This document shows positions 35,849-47,839 of a DNA stretch of 64,000 nucleotides, in pieces (within the stretch, counting starts at the first letter, position 1; each line of letters starts with the position of its first letter). Below the pieces are notes generated by a model. That model had not been told where the DNA came from and did no database searches. It worked only from the letters and a program-made list of their open reading frames with translations. Made by a program: the position numbers and the translations under genes. Source of the DNA: Welwitschia mirabilis (lineage: Eukaryota > Gnetophyta > Gnetopsida > Welwitschiales); NCBI GenBank assembly GCA_051453625.1, contig JBOZIK010000001.1:89869448-89933447 (forward strand). Reading direction: 5' to 3'.

Positions 35849-36490
35849 TCAATCAATTAAAAGGTCATCATCAAAGATAGATTTTATATTTTCAAAAGTC
35901 AAATCCATTTTAAAATAAAAATCATTATTATATAAATTAAAATTCAAAGAAGATGAAACAGAAATAAGGTTTTGCTTATAAGAAGGAGAATCAAAATTAC
36001 TAATGCTTTTAATAAACTCCACTCCTTTCAAATCATTCGATTGCTTTATAGTATTGAAAATATTCAATTCAACAATCATGTTTTCAAAGGAAATATTTAC
36101 AAGATGATTTCTATGATTAGTAAGGATACTAGAGGTATCAAGAAAAGATCTTTCTAAGATAATAGGAATGTTATGGATTCTAATATTTTCCATATATAAA
36201 ACTATAAAGTCCACTGAAAAGTAGCAATTTTAAATTTGAACAATCACATCTTCAACTATTCCTAAAGGTGATTTTAATAAATTATCAACCAATTATAATT
36301 AAAATTCGGTATCCTTATGATCATTTAAACTAAGTTCATTATGGATACTATAAGGTAAAAGGTTGACATTAGCTCCAAAATCTAATAATACTTGTTGGAA
36401 GTTTATGTTTCTAATAGTGATGGATATTATTGGGCATTTTGGTCTTTGTATTTTAGAAGGATTTGATTTTGAATTATAGTACTATGTTTT
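35849..36490 (-). pseudogene. Element B: aspartic protease relic (Athila type)
   Basis: The minus strand reads KIQRPKCPIISITI, then LLDFGANVNLLPYSIHNEL (about 36342-36400), the active site with catalytic Asp, Gly and Ala intact. After two stops come LGIVEDVIVQI and a 121-codon open frame (35849-36214): MDFIVLYMENIR, IPIILERSFLDTSSI, ISFENMIVELNIFNTIKQ. This is one of the better-preserved genes in the window. The C-terminal 40 residues or so past the protease are not recognised. Confidence 0.85.
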
Positions 36491-38160
36491 TAAGAAAGGA
36501 ATGATTTACTTTTTACATTTATCCTTCTTCTAATAGTACATATATCTTTTAAAAATTTGGCATATGAAGGGACTTATTTAATGGCTTCTAAAAGAGGAAT
36601 GTTTAGCTAAGTGATTATTTCTATGTTATTAAGAAAAGGGTATGGATTCCTTCTAAGTTAGAACAACTTTCTTATCTTCATTTTTATCTTCTTAGGAATA
36701 TGTTGTTGCACTTCTTCTTGTTGTAATTATTTTTCTTCTAATTTCTTATTGATTTTCTTTCCACTTTCAAGTGTATGACCTTTATTTCCTTGATTCGAAT
36801 ATTCTTTATCAACTTACAACTATTAGAGTTAGGCTTATAAGTATCTAGGATCTTTTCCTTTTAATATTGATTAAGTGATATAGGGGTATGAGTGGTGGTT
36901 TTCCTTAGATGATTCATTACTTATTATTATAACTTTTGCAATGTGAAATAAGTTTATTGGTTGAATTATTATTGAGTTGTACTAATGTAATGTTAGGCTT
37001 CCATGAACTTTTGATGTGTGGTTTATAAAGGGTTGAAAGTTAGAGGTAGATTTATAGTCCTAGGTTAACTAGTTAAGAATTAGATAGGGTTGTCTTATTT
37101 TCATAAAAAGCTTAGGTATTTTTCCTATACAAGGTTATGGATGTTGGAGTAGAGCTTGTTAGCTCTTTGGTTGTGTCATTATTATTCTATAGCATTGAAA
37201 TGTTCATTCACTACTCCTTGGAACATGGAAATGAATGGAAAATATAAGGTTTTATGAGTTCTCATTTGACAAATACTACAATGAAGAGTTGGAGTTATGG
37301 GCTTAGGATTGATATCAAGAGTTTTAATTTTCTTAGACAGCTCATCTAACTTTGGTTAACCTTAGTAATGTTAGGAAGTTTGAAGATACTGATAGACTTA
37401 ATAGGTTGTTGTAAAATTATTGACTCCTTCAATTTATCCCAAGTCTTAGAACTCTCAAATATGATCTCAANNNNNNNNNNNNNNNNNNNNNNNNNNNNNT
37501 CTAAGAAACTTCCCCTTATGTATCATCTCTACAAGTTACTTATGATTAGATGAAAGTCCTTCATAATAAAAACTAATGATCCTTCCTTATTCAAAAACAC
37601 ATTATGTGCATTTAAGAATTAGGTCCTTGAATCTCTCTAAGATGTAGAAGATGGTTTTATTATCCTTTTGAAAGTTCATAATTTTCATTCTAATGAAATT
37701 AGTCTTATTATAGAGAAAAATTTCCTAATGAATGCTTAGTTGAGTTTAGTCAACATGGTAATGAAAATAAGTTTTAATGTATAAAGTTAAAAAAAAAAAA
37801 AAGGATTAATCTAAGCTCATTGGATATGTCTAGATTTTGAGGAACTGTGGAAAGAACACACTCAAACTCTTTAAGATGTAAATAGGCATCTTCTAAGTCT
37901 AAACCGTGGAAGTGTGAAACAAATTAAATCAAAGCTATTTTAAAGACTAGTCTTTTAGCATTCAAAGGTTTTACAATAAAAGAACATGTACCTAAACATT
38001 AAGATTGAAGATAATCGTTTAAGGTAAGTCAAAGTTGATTTGGATAAGGACTACTTCTAGAGACATTATGGCTTTTCTATGGTGGTTTTTCACAATGGTA
38101 TTGATTCATGTTGGATTTGATAAGAAGTTGATGTAATCTATTATGAGATCTTTATTCTTA
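36491..38160 (-). pseudogene. Element B: Athila-type gag relic
   Basis: On the minus strand from 38000: FHGLDLEDAYLHLKEFECVL (about 37905-37845), a frameshift at a poly-A run (37790-37803), then KTIFYILERFKDLILKC and SFYYEGLSSNHK (about 37640-37540), a 29-N gap, LKESIILQQ, and a zinc knuckle HCSICQMRTHKTLYFP (37230-37290). The knuckle has C-x2-C-x4-H-x4 spacing exact, but the last Cys is Tyr. Gag forms the particle and the knuckle binds RNA. The region after the knuckle (37200-36500) is too decayed to read. Confidence 0.83.
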
Positions 38161-39016
38161 GTTCATAAAAAATAAGAAAAAAACCAAGAAAGTTTACATT
38201 CCTAAAATCACACTGTGTATGAAAAAGTTCAAATGCTATAAACATATATCTCACTAAACATGAAGATGATTTAATGTAAGAATCCAATGACACTAGTGAG
38301 GAAAGGTAATAATTTCAAGGAGATGAAATAAAAATGCTTTAAAAAGATTTATAGTCAATGTTTTAGAAAATTTAAAAATCTAATATATAGGGTTAGTTTG
38401 GCTAACTGACAAAAAAAGACCAATATAGGATCCAAGAAGAAATAATATAGAAATATAAATATAATGTAATGTTATGCCAGAAATAAGAACTACAAAAATG
38501 AAAATTGCATGTATTTAGAGCACTTCCCTGATATTTTTTAATGATTTCCTTCTTTAAAATAGTCTTAAAGTACCTACTAAAGAAGTTAGTTAAGATAGAG
38601 AAGGGAAGAGAGGAGATAAAAGATGATAGATAGAGAGATGAATATAAGAAAAATATTTATATATATTATTTTCTTGAAATATTTTATTTAAAATCTATGA
38701 AAGATCATCTCCTACAAGAAAATTTAATATACTAACTAGATAATTGTTTGTAAGAAAAGGAACAAAATTCTCAAAACAAATAAAAGGAAGAAAATTAAAA
38801 AAGATAAAAGAAAAATAAAGTAACTAGATTAGGTTCCATCAATCAAGTAACTAATACCAATCCAGTGGTGATAAAAAGGGAAAAAAATAAAAAACATACG
38901 AAAGGAACCAATGTAAAGATAAATAAAAAAAGAAAAAGAAAAATTTAAAACTAGAAAAAAAAAAGTACAAAAAAGTAAATTTTGTGCATGCCTTACTATA
39001 GCTACCATATCACTAT
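38161..39016 (-). other. Element B 5' leader, no gene seen
   Basis: A-rich non-coding DNA lies between the primer binding site and the start of gag. An apparent 64-codon frame (38829-39023) is a Phe-rich translation of an A-rich run and is not a gene. Confidence 0.6.
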
Positions 39017-39033
39017 TCCTCACAACAACACCA
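39017..39033 (-). promoter_or_regulatory. Element B primer binding site (Athila/Tat type)
   Basis: The minus strand reads TGGTGTTGTTGTGAGG a few bases after the 5' LTR. It matches the well-known Athila/Tat site TGGCGCCGTTGCCGGG except for four C-to-T changes, one C-to-G and one G-to-A. This independently supports the Athila-like call. Confidence 0.75.
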
Positions 39034-39035
39034 TA

Positions 39036-40671
39036 AAGCTAGTCATGGTGAAATTTACCTATGTTTTTATGTATCATTGATATATAGTTATTTACAAGAT
39101 CTCCTTAGGGATATAAATATTGCATGACCAAACCCTAGTTTTACTAAAAGTATTAGGACTTCTGTTTGTGGTATAGTCTTAGTGTTATTCTTTCCAAGAG
39201 ATAAATGATAAGATTTATTAGTAAAATAAGCATAAAATTAGAAAGTAATAGAGATTGAAATGATATTTAAAGAGCTAGGAATGGGACATATAATTCAAAC
39301 TAACATAATAACTTCAAATAAAAGCATAAGTACTTATAAGACAAACATGTATCTTTAATTCCAACTCATTACAATTATATAATACACTATGATCATGAGT
39401 ATTTTATTAGCTCAAGATCAAGCACAATGGAATAATCTCATCCATCATAGATATGAGGTTAATAAAACCAAACCACCTAGACTTCACAGCAATAATAAAA
39501 TAAGCATTGAAAGTAAGAGTCTTCCAAGACCCATCAAATAAACATTCAAGTTATGTAAGATAGAATTAAAAATGAAAATCATTAAACTAAATCATAAATT
39601 AGAAGCATGATGTAGCTAATCTTAGATATGAAAACTATGACATTCACACTTGGTAACTATCCCATCCCTATGGAAGGCTTGAAAAGACTCACAATTAAAT
39701 CTCTAATCTTCTGAAGATATCACAATGGAATTACAACCTTTAAATGAAGTAAGGAAGGGTATTTATAGGCCTTGATTAAGGTTTTCAATTAGGATTTCTA
39801 AGGACTAATTAAGTTGTTCTAAAAAATGTCCAAAAGTATATAAAATAATTATTTAGTCATGGGGTTGAATTGAGGGGTCCTTCTTAGAAATATTATTCAT
39901 TCATCTTCTCTTTATAGAAAATATGGGAATGAATTACATGCATCAAGAAAACCCAAGAACACAATTATGGTACTATTTGAATCCAAAAAACTAGTGCCGC
40001 TATGTCTATGACTAGCTTTTCTACCAATTATGCTCAACATAGCTCCTTCTCTTATATAACATAATTATTTAGTCATGGGATTGAATTGAGGAGTTCTTCT
40101 TAGAAAAAATTGTTCATTCATATTCTCTTTGCAAAAAATATGGGAATGAATTACATGCATCAAGAGAACTCAAGAACATAATTATGGTACTGTTTGACTC
40201 CAAAAAACTAGTGTCGCTATGTCTATGACTAGCTTTTCTATCAATTATGCTCAACATAGCTCCTTCTCTTATATAACATAATTATTTAGTCATGGAATTG
40301 AATTGAGGAGTTCTTCTTAGAAAAAATTGCTCATTCATATTCTCTTTGCAAAAAATATGGAAATGAATTACATGCATTAAGAGAACTCAAGAACATAATT
40401 ATGGTACTATTTAACTCCAAAAAACTAGTGTCGCTATGCCTAAGACTAGCGTTGCTACCAATTATGCTTAGCATAGTTCCTTCTCTTATCGTGATGCTCT
40501 TGATTTTATATTTAACTTATGAAATGATAGTGTTTAGGAATATCAGTAGTAAAATAGGATTTTCATTACCTTAAGTGAAAAAAAAGCATAAAACAACCAT
40601 GATATTTAATTAAACATCATAATAATGCATTAATTTATTGATATAAATGTTAATTTTTGAGTGTTATTACA
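39036..40671 (-). repeat. Element B 5' LTR
   Basis: It aligns with 30499-31801. It is bounded by the primer binding site on the left and by TGTAATAACACTC (minus strand LTR start) at 40671. The TATA box is at 39760-39767. It is longer than the 3' LTR mainly because a 216-bp unit is present three times. Confidence 0.85.
39851..40490 (-). repeat. Three-copy tandem repeat of 216-217 bp in the element B 5' LTR
   Basis: ATTTAGTCATGG recurs at 39851, 40067 and 40284. Each unit carries GTTCTTCTTAGAAA, an ATGAATTACATGCAT stretch, TCGCTATG and a CATAGCTCCTTCTCTTAT end. The matching part of the 3' LTR (about 31420-31630) has one unit. The units lie just upstream in U3 relative to minus-strand transcription. 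Confidence 0.88.
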
Positions 40672-41330
40672 AATTCATATATTGATAAGACATTTGTAAT
40701 CAATTTTCCTTAAGAATACGTCTCTATGAAGGAATTTTATTCTTATCTTCTTATTGTCTCTCCTACTCATGCTTTGCTATATTTGCCTTTTCTATAGCAT
40801 CTATGAGATTCTTAGCTAAAATTTGAATACTTTAGCAGTAATAAAAGGAAGAATACTATAAATAAAGATATTTTCTTAGCTTCTTAATCTAAAAGCATAT
40901 GTGATACATATCTCCATAGCTCTAGAAATTTACACTCATGAGATGATAGTTCTAAAATTATATAAAAATTTGATAAATATAAGACTTGATGATATACATC
41001 TTTTTAAAGATATACTTAAATTTCCTCTATGAAAGTTCTAGATTTTCTAACTTGACCATTTTCATTTTCCACCATAAGTTAGCTTCATATTATAACATAT
41101 ATATAGCTAAAGAAGCCTTTTCATATTCATCACATCCTAAGGTATCTATAACCTTTTCAACATCACTTAGTCATGATTTTGCTTTAAAGGATTAAAAAAT
41201 CATATAAAATTTATTAAATTTATCTTAATAAATGTTTGAATTAATTTCCTCATATCCACTTCTTTAGCTTGATTGATACCATTATTTACTTATGGGTTTT
41301 AACCTTGATTTACTACTTGTGATAGGAATT
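40672..41330 (-). pseudogene. Element A: gag relic (N-terminal and central part)
   Basis: The minus strand at 41160-41073 reads VEKVIDTLGCDEYEKASLAI, YML, YEANLWWKM, the core of the chromovirus retrotransposon Gag domain. RKFKYIFKKMYI and, near 40800, KNLIDAIEKANIAKHE follow. The frame stops at the element B border (40671). The zinc-knuckle end continues at 30370 on the other side of B. The start codon is not identifiable. Confidence 0.78.
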
Positions 41331-42870
41331 GCATGAAGGTATTCATCAATGATTCTATATTTTAGGTTGAATGGGGCTTATTTTCATCATTACATTGACA
41401 ACTCTCTTGTGAATTATCTTAATGTTAATTACTTGATGCAACTAATCTAATCTCAAGGTTCAACTGATGATTATGAGGCATCTGAAAGAATTGAAAATTA
41501 TTATCATATTTTATTGGAAAATAGGATAGAGATTATTAAATATTAAACTTAGAAATATTTTTATGATCTTAAGAAGAACATGATTATTATTATGAGGTGA
41601 TCAATCCTTATATATAACTTAAAGTATATAATCATGTTTATCCCCTTTCCTTATTTTTAATAGATAAGGCTTATAAGCTATGAATATGAGTTTTCACTTT
41701 AAAATTATATGACCACGTAATTTAGGATGAATAACTTGATTAGAGATTTGATTATTTCCAATGGTATCTAATTATAAGGTATTATTTTATGTATTTATAT
41801 TTTTTGCAAAAGATTAAGCTTTTTAAAGNNNNNNNNNNNNNNNNNNNNNNNNNNNNNNNNNNNNNNNNNNNNNNNNNNNNNNNNNNNNNNNNNNNNNNNN
41901 NNNNNNNNNNNNNNNNNNNNNNNNNNNNNNNNNNNNNNNNNNNNNNNNNNNNNNNNNNNNNNNNNNNNNNNNNNNNNNNNNNNNNNNNNNNNNNNNNNTC
42001 TTAAGAAGGACATGATTATTATTATGAGGTGATCAATCCTTATATATAACTTAAAGTATATAATCATGTTTATCCCCTTTTCTTATTTTTAATAGATAAG
42101 GCTTATAAGCTATGAATATGAGTTTTCACTTTAAAATTATATGACCACATAATTTAGGATGAATAACTTGATTAGATATTTGATTATTTCCAATGGTATC
42201 TAATTAAAAGTGTTATTTTATGTATTTATATTTCTTGCAAAAGATTAAGCTTTTTAAAGAATCATATAAGATCACTATCCTAAATTCTTAAGATACTTGT
42301 AATTCTTCTAAATGATTATCATCTATATCTATAAGGTAATAGAGTCTTTAGTAACTTAAATTCATCATGATTCTTAGTTTATTTAGGTGTTTTAACTTAT
42401 CATAAATATAATTAGCATAATGATTATCTAAGTATTGGGTTTATATTTAATCTTATAAATACTTTAGAACTATCGATCCCAAATATAATCAAGTTCTAGA
42501 ATTATTAAGTTACTAAGATTATCATTAATGTAACCTTTCTAATTATTGGAATTAACATGAATGTGATTTAGTATATATTTAGAAATTAGGAAAATTATAG
42601 GTCTAATTAAATTCATGAGTATTAGGAGATATGATTAAATTTATGCTTATCTAGGAGTTAGAGTTATCTTAGAATCTTGTATTACTAAGGATATAATTAA
42701 TTTTACTCATAGTTTAGAATTGTTAGAATATAATTAACTTTATATCTACTAAGCATTAAGGTTATTATAGTTACAACTAACTTTATGATTATTAAGAAGA
42801 AAAGTTATTAAATATATAATTCTTATAAATTTATAAGTGCTTAGCATAGGTATTTATTTAATTTAAGATA
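41331..42870 (-). other. Element A 5' leader and gag start, no clear frame
   Basis: AT-rich DNA lies between the primer binding site and the readable gag core. A 170-N gap (41829-41998) is flanked by the same 260 or so bases (41566-41828 and 41999-42259). Confidence 0.6.
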
Positions 42871-42882
42871 GCTCTAATACCA
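42871..42882 (-). promoter_or_regulatory. Element A primer binding site (initiator Met tRNA type)
   Basis: The minus strand reads TGGTATTAGAGC three bases after the LTR end TTACA. There is one C-to-T change from the standard TGGTATCAGAGC. Confidence 0.88.
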
Positions 42883-42885
42883 ATT

Positions 42886-45800
42886 TGTAACAATCTAGTT
42901 TTACTTATCCTAATTAAGCACTATTTTTTTCCTTCCTTCATTATTTAATATTATTACTTAATAGACATAATAGAACCTAGGATCAAATTTTACTTATTCC
43001 TATATTAACAATTTTATATTTTAAAAAATTCATATTATTATTATATTTTATCTATAACTAATTCCTAGGTTATTTTGGTTTATGAATAATAGTGATGTCA
43101 TAAGCTTATGTTCCCCATTTGTTCGTAGTCTTCCATCACATAGAAAAATATCTTGTAAATAGTTGAAGAGATGTAAACTTGAAAACATACATGGATAAGT
43201 TTAAGAAGAATACCTAACCAATATAATAGGAGTTTTAACTCTAATTAATGGCATTTCATATAGATATCCAACTATACACTGGGTATGAGTTTGTTCTATT
43301 TTAGGTTATAATCTATGCAACCATTACTAAAGTCAACTTCATAGCCTTAAAATTTACCTCTGTATACCCCTAATATAGGTGATAGGTAGTATATGAGGCG
43401 GATGCATACTTAGAAGTGATCATCACTTCCTTGAAATATCTCTAGATGGCATAAGCTAATCCATTAATGCTAAGGGATTAAGATATAAATTGGCATAACT
43501 TCATATATGAGTGGAGAGTGATGGTTAAATCAACTTCTAGAATGGTATTATAACAAAAAAATATAATGTAACCCACCTTGGTTATGAAATCCAGGTGTGG
43601 GAATAATCATTATTAGAATAATCTTGATTTAGTCCTATTCAATGAATACATTACATAAATTCATGCATATAATTCTATATGAATATTTAACAAATTATTT
43701 ACCTAGTTATAATAATTCTAATCATAATTAGGTTCATTTTATAGAAATAATCATAAAAGAGAAAACAAGCATACTAAAACATCTTTATTTCAAGATTATA
43801 GTAATGTAATTCTAAATAAAGAAAATATTTTTTCCTTTCAATAATAATAATAAAATTTAAAATATATCAAATCACATTTTAATAATTTACTTAAAAAAAC
43901 TAGTCCATACTTGAAGAGATATCAATCCTAAAGGCATTCTTTAATGCTCATATAATAGTCTCTATTATGTAAGAAAAATAAACAAAAGAAGTATAATTCA
44001 AGATTAATTTTTAAAATATAACTATTTATCCAAGACTTATATGATTATATTAAAAGATAAAAAGAAATAAATTAAATACTATTTATCTTACTTAAACTAC
44101 TAAGTTAAAAACTCTTAAAAGCATGCACATTCAAAGTAAGATAAAGGGAGGGGAAAGTACAAAAGCTATTTCTCCTAATAAAATATTATTTCTAAGTAAT
44201 GTAAATTAAGGATAAAAAATTATCTTATATACTCAACTTACCTATATAATTTTATCTAATAATTTTTTTATAATTCAAAACATTAATTATAACATTTTTA
44301 GAACCTAAGGAGACATCATAATTAAAAATTAATAATTTATTAATTATGAATTAGAAAATAAATTATAGTAGCTTTTCATGATTTAGAGTAAAATATTTCA
44401 AAACCAAATTAAACTATCTCAAAATTCTAAAAATATTATTTCTAAGATCATTATCTAATATTAAAAACTATTAAAATTTTTAAAATTATAATCCTATCAC
44501 ACTACACTAAAATGATCATAACTTTCAAAATACTTTGAATTTTTATATGATTTAAGATGTTTTGAAAATTATATTTAATTCCCCACAACATAGGATGCTC
44601 AATTTTATACATATCTTAACTTTTAAGAACAGAAATGTAATTTACTTTCTTACTATTTTTTGCATTGATTTTCTAATCTATTTTAAAAAATAAATTTCCT
44701 AAAAATTATTACAAATTAGAAAAATTAATATTTTTACATTTTCATAGTCATAACACAATCCTAGACTTACCTAATCAATTTTATGAATTTATACTTACTA
44801 ATTAATAAGCTATAGTATTTCTGACCTATGTTTATATTTTATAATTTTAACTTTTAGTAAATAATTATAGTAAAGGTCCACCAACTAATCATACAGTAAT
44901 ATAATTCACTAAAATAATAAATAAACTAGACAAAATAATTATTTACAAACTAGCTTTACTAAATAATACTAATATAAATTAATTAAGAAATGAAAATCAA
45001 ATCAATTAAAAAAAGCATTTATGATGAGCCTTATGATTAACAATAAAGGAGTACTAGTCTAAAAAGATTTTTGAGGATCAGACTTTACTCCTAAAAAGAT
45101 GGATCTAATGCATAATAAGTAAAAAATGTATTGTTATGTATATTAATATAAAATAAATATGGACATCTGAGTATATGGTAAATCCTGAAGTGGTCACTTT
45201 GTCATAGTCATCCATTAGTAACCTCAATCACCAAGCATAGGAGACTCCTCATATCTCCCCACATCTTAGTGAGAGCCAATGGGAGGGAATAACATATTTT
45301 TATGATATATCATACCTAGTAGTCAAATTTAGTATTATATAATTTTACTAAAATATTAAAAAAGACCATATAAAAAACATGAGTAAAGATCTTACTTGAA
45401 AAGGTTATTAAGTTTTGATAGTTAAAGTTTGATGAAGATTCAAGCTTAAGACTTATTAGTTTCAAGCTTTCAAGCTTGAAGCTTCAAAAGTAAGAAAATA
45501 AAAGAAAGAAAGAAATGCACTTGCAAGGAAAAAAAATGGAAAGTATCTCCTACACCTATAAGAAAAAATGGAAAGTATCTCCTCTTTGCAACAGAGAAAA
45601 GGATCTCTATATATAGATAAATAAAGGCACATATCTTAATATCATGAGATCATATGATTTAGAATTGATAATTGGAAGGGATAATAAGTTACATTATATT
45701 ACAAAAAAAGATCATATTTATAACTCATGCATCTAACTAGGATCAGTAATCTCCTTACTTTAATTAGAAAGATTAATTACATGCATTTTTTTTTGTACTA

Positions 45801-46885
45801 GTTTCTTTTTCATTCTTCATAGGCTCACAAGTAAGTGAAATTCATCTAAGACAACCATTAAAAGAATAAATTCACAAATTTCAAAATTGTCATGTGGCAT
45901 AATGAGATAAACTCTTTAATTCCAATAAATAAAGTAATGAGTATGCTATNNNNNNNNNNNNNNNNNNNNNNNNNNNNNNNNNNNNNNNNNNNNNNNNNNN
46001 NNNNNNNNNNNNNNNNNNNNNNNNNNNNNNNNNNNNNNNNNNNNNNNNNNNNNNNNNNNNNNNNNNNNNNNNNNNNNNNNNNNNNNNNNNNNNNNNNNNN
46101 NNNNNNNNNNNNNNNNNNNNNNNNNNNNNNNNNNNNNNNNNNNNNNNNNNNNNNNNNNNNNNNNNNNNNNNNNNNNNNNNNNNNNNNNNNNNNNNNNNNN
46201 NNNNNNNNNNNNNNNNNNNNNNNNNNNNNNNNNNNNNNNNNNNNNNNNNNNNNNNNNNNNNNNNNNNNNNNNNNNNNNNNNNNNNNNNNNNNNNNNNNNN
46301 NNNNNNNNNNNNNNNNNNNNNNNNNNNNNNNNNNNNNNNNNNNNNNNNNNNNNNNNNNNNNNNNNNNNNNNNNNNNNNNNNNNNNNNNNNNNNNNNNNNN
46401 NNNNNNNNNNNNNNNNNNNNNNNNNNNNNNNNNNNNNNNNNNNNAGGTAAGAGTTCATGTACTTGTTCACATGCTCATTTATTTGATAATCCATAAAATC
46501 TATTAACCACATAACACAAGGAAGAAACATTTATTCATAACATAGTATAACTATTACATTTACCAATAATTTAAATGAGTAAATAAGATGTAAATATATT
46601 ATTATGACCTCTTCAAATTTTTAATTTATTAGTTTAATATGTAATTTTGATTCCTTATATAATGGGGATATTTAATTTTAATGTTTGAATAGCATTTCTT
46701 ATAAAAGTATTTTAACATAATTATTATCCTTTTCACAGTGGATTATAAAAATTGCAAACTAAGGTTAATTTAAAATATAATCTTATTTTAGCAAGGCCTT
46801 TAAAAAAGAGTAATTCATAATCTAATTAAAGGCTTAATAAGATTAACATCTCAGTAATTAAGATTTACAAAATATAAGTATGATA
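42886..46885 (-). repeat. Element A 5' LTR
   Basis: It begins TGTAACAATCTAG next to the primer binding site and ends near AGTATGATA, matching the end GATATGACA of the other copy. It aligns with 14199-17636 plus 25653-26041. A 495-N gap (45950-46444) stands where the other copy has only about 78 bases. The TATA box is at 45609-45614. Confidence 0.88.
45609..45614 (-). promoter_or_regulatory. TATA box of element A 5' LTR
   Basis: TATATA is conserved with 17164-17169 and lies about 1.3 kb (gap included) inside the LTR on the minus strand. Confidence 0.6.
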
Positions 46886-46890
46886 GATAT
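46886..46890. repeat. Target-site duplication of element A, right copy (GATAT)
   Basis: It is an exact match to 14194-14198 and lies directly outside the LTR edge. Confidence 0.85.
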
Positions 46891-47790
46891 GCATAAGAAA
46901 AGAGAGTAAAGATAATAGTAATATGTAAAGTAAGGTAAAGATGATAAAAATGTAGACATAGAAATAAGGAAAAATGGATGAGTTTAAAGAAGATATATAA
47001 ATAGGTATTAAAATACAAGAAGTATAAAGTAATGAAAAATGTATAAATAAAATGATAAAGTATATTAGAAAGAATGAGAGAAAGATAATNNNNNNNNNNN
47101 NNNNNNNNNNNNNNNNNNNNNNNNNNNNNNNNNNNNNNNNNNNNNNNNNNNNNNNNNNNNNNNNNNNNNNNNNNNNNNNNNNNNNNNNNTTAAAGAAGAT
47201 ATATAAATAGGTATTAAAATACAAGAATTATAAAGTAATGAAAAATGTATAAATAAAATGATAAAGTATATTAGAAAGAATGAGAGAAAGATAATAACAA
47301 GTATATTAATAGAAGTATATAAAGAAAGAAAAGGGAGTAAAATAGCATTAAAAAAGAGAATAAGATATATAAAAATAGAATATATATACATATACATATA
47401 CATACATACATACATACANNNNNNNNNNGAGTAAAAATAAAGAGGTAGCAAGAATAGTATAAGATACATAATAAAAAGAAATAGTAGAAGATACAATAGA
47501 GAAGTTAAGATGAATGATAAATAAGTAGGAGGAGGAAATAAGTAAGAATTATAAAAAGCATAAGAGAGGGGATAATATAGATAGTATATAAAATAAGAAA
47601 GAAATAAGGAATAAAGAAAGGATATAAAAGATGAAGAGAGGTGAAATAAAATTATAAGAAATATAGATAAATAAAGAAGCAAAAAAATTGAAGAAAAATA
47701 GAAGAAGTAGAAATATAACAAAGAAGGTATAAATGAAAGAAAAAGTAATAGTAAAAATATAAGATATATTAGGAAAGAAAGAATAAGAAT
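46891..47790 (+). repeat. Purine-rich low-complexity tract, right part
   Basis: Nearly all of the plus strand is A and G with some T. Long open frames on the minus strand are translations of this tract (Leu, Phe, Tyr, Ile and Ser only) and are not genes. A 100-N gap (47090-47189) has 100 or so repeated bases on both sides. Confidence 0.65.
47378..47418 (+). repeat. ATAC/ATACAT microsatellite
   Basis: Repeated TACATA units run up to a 10-N gap at 47419. Confidence 0.85.
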
Positions 47791-47839
47791 AGATTACATA
47801 TGTTGCAATGCCAATTTGTAGAAATTTAATGTTGTATTT

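Larger units (their letters stand above)
30499..40671 (-). mobile_element. Element B: Athila-like Ty3/gypsy inserted in element A gag, lacking pol core
   Basis: LTRs lie at about 30499-31801 and 39036-40671. On the minus strand, a primer binding site, gag, protease, an accessory ORF and a polypurine tract lie between them in the normal order. RT, RNase H and integrase were not found in the 35848-33900 interval. Element A gag sequence lies on both sides. No clear 5-bp target duplication is visible, perhaps because of the 102-bp duplication at the left edge. Confidence 0.83.
14199..46885 (-). mobile_element. Element A: chromovirus (Tekay/Del-like Ty3/gypsy), interrupted by elements B and C
   Basis: Two LTR copies of roughly 3.5-4 kb lie at the two ends. 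Read on the minus strand between them are a primer binding site (42871-42882), gag, protease, RT, RNase H, integrase, a chromodomain and a polypurine tract. A 5-bp duplication, GATAT, flanks the whole. Element B splits gag and element C splits the 3' LTR, so about 18 kb of the span is foreign. Chromodomain integrases target heterochromatin marked by methylated histone H3, which fits this setting. All genes carry stops and frameshifts. Confidence 0.88.

Noticed and set aside
38848-38858. Alternative primer binding site for element B (TGGTATTAGTT on the minus strand)
   Set aside because: It matches the Met tRNA site only in the first nine or so bases and is not next to the LTR edge. The site at 39017-39033 fits position and the Athila family better.
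39851-40490. CRISPR-like array
   Set aside because: Units of 216 bp without short spacers, in a plant LTR, are an ordinary tandem repeat.
47065-47721. 218-codon minus-strand frame
   Set aside because: It is a translation of a purine-rich tract (Tyr, Leu, Phe, Ile and Ser only) and contains N runs. Low complexity, no homology.
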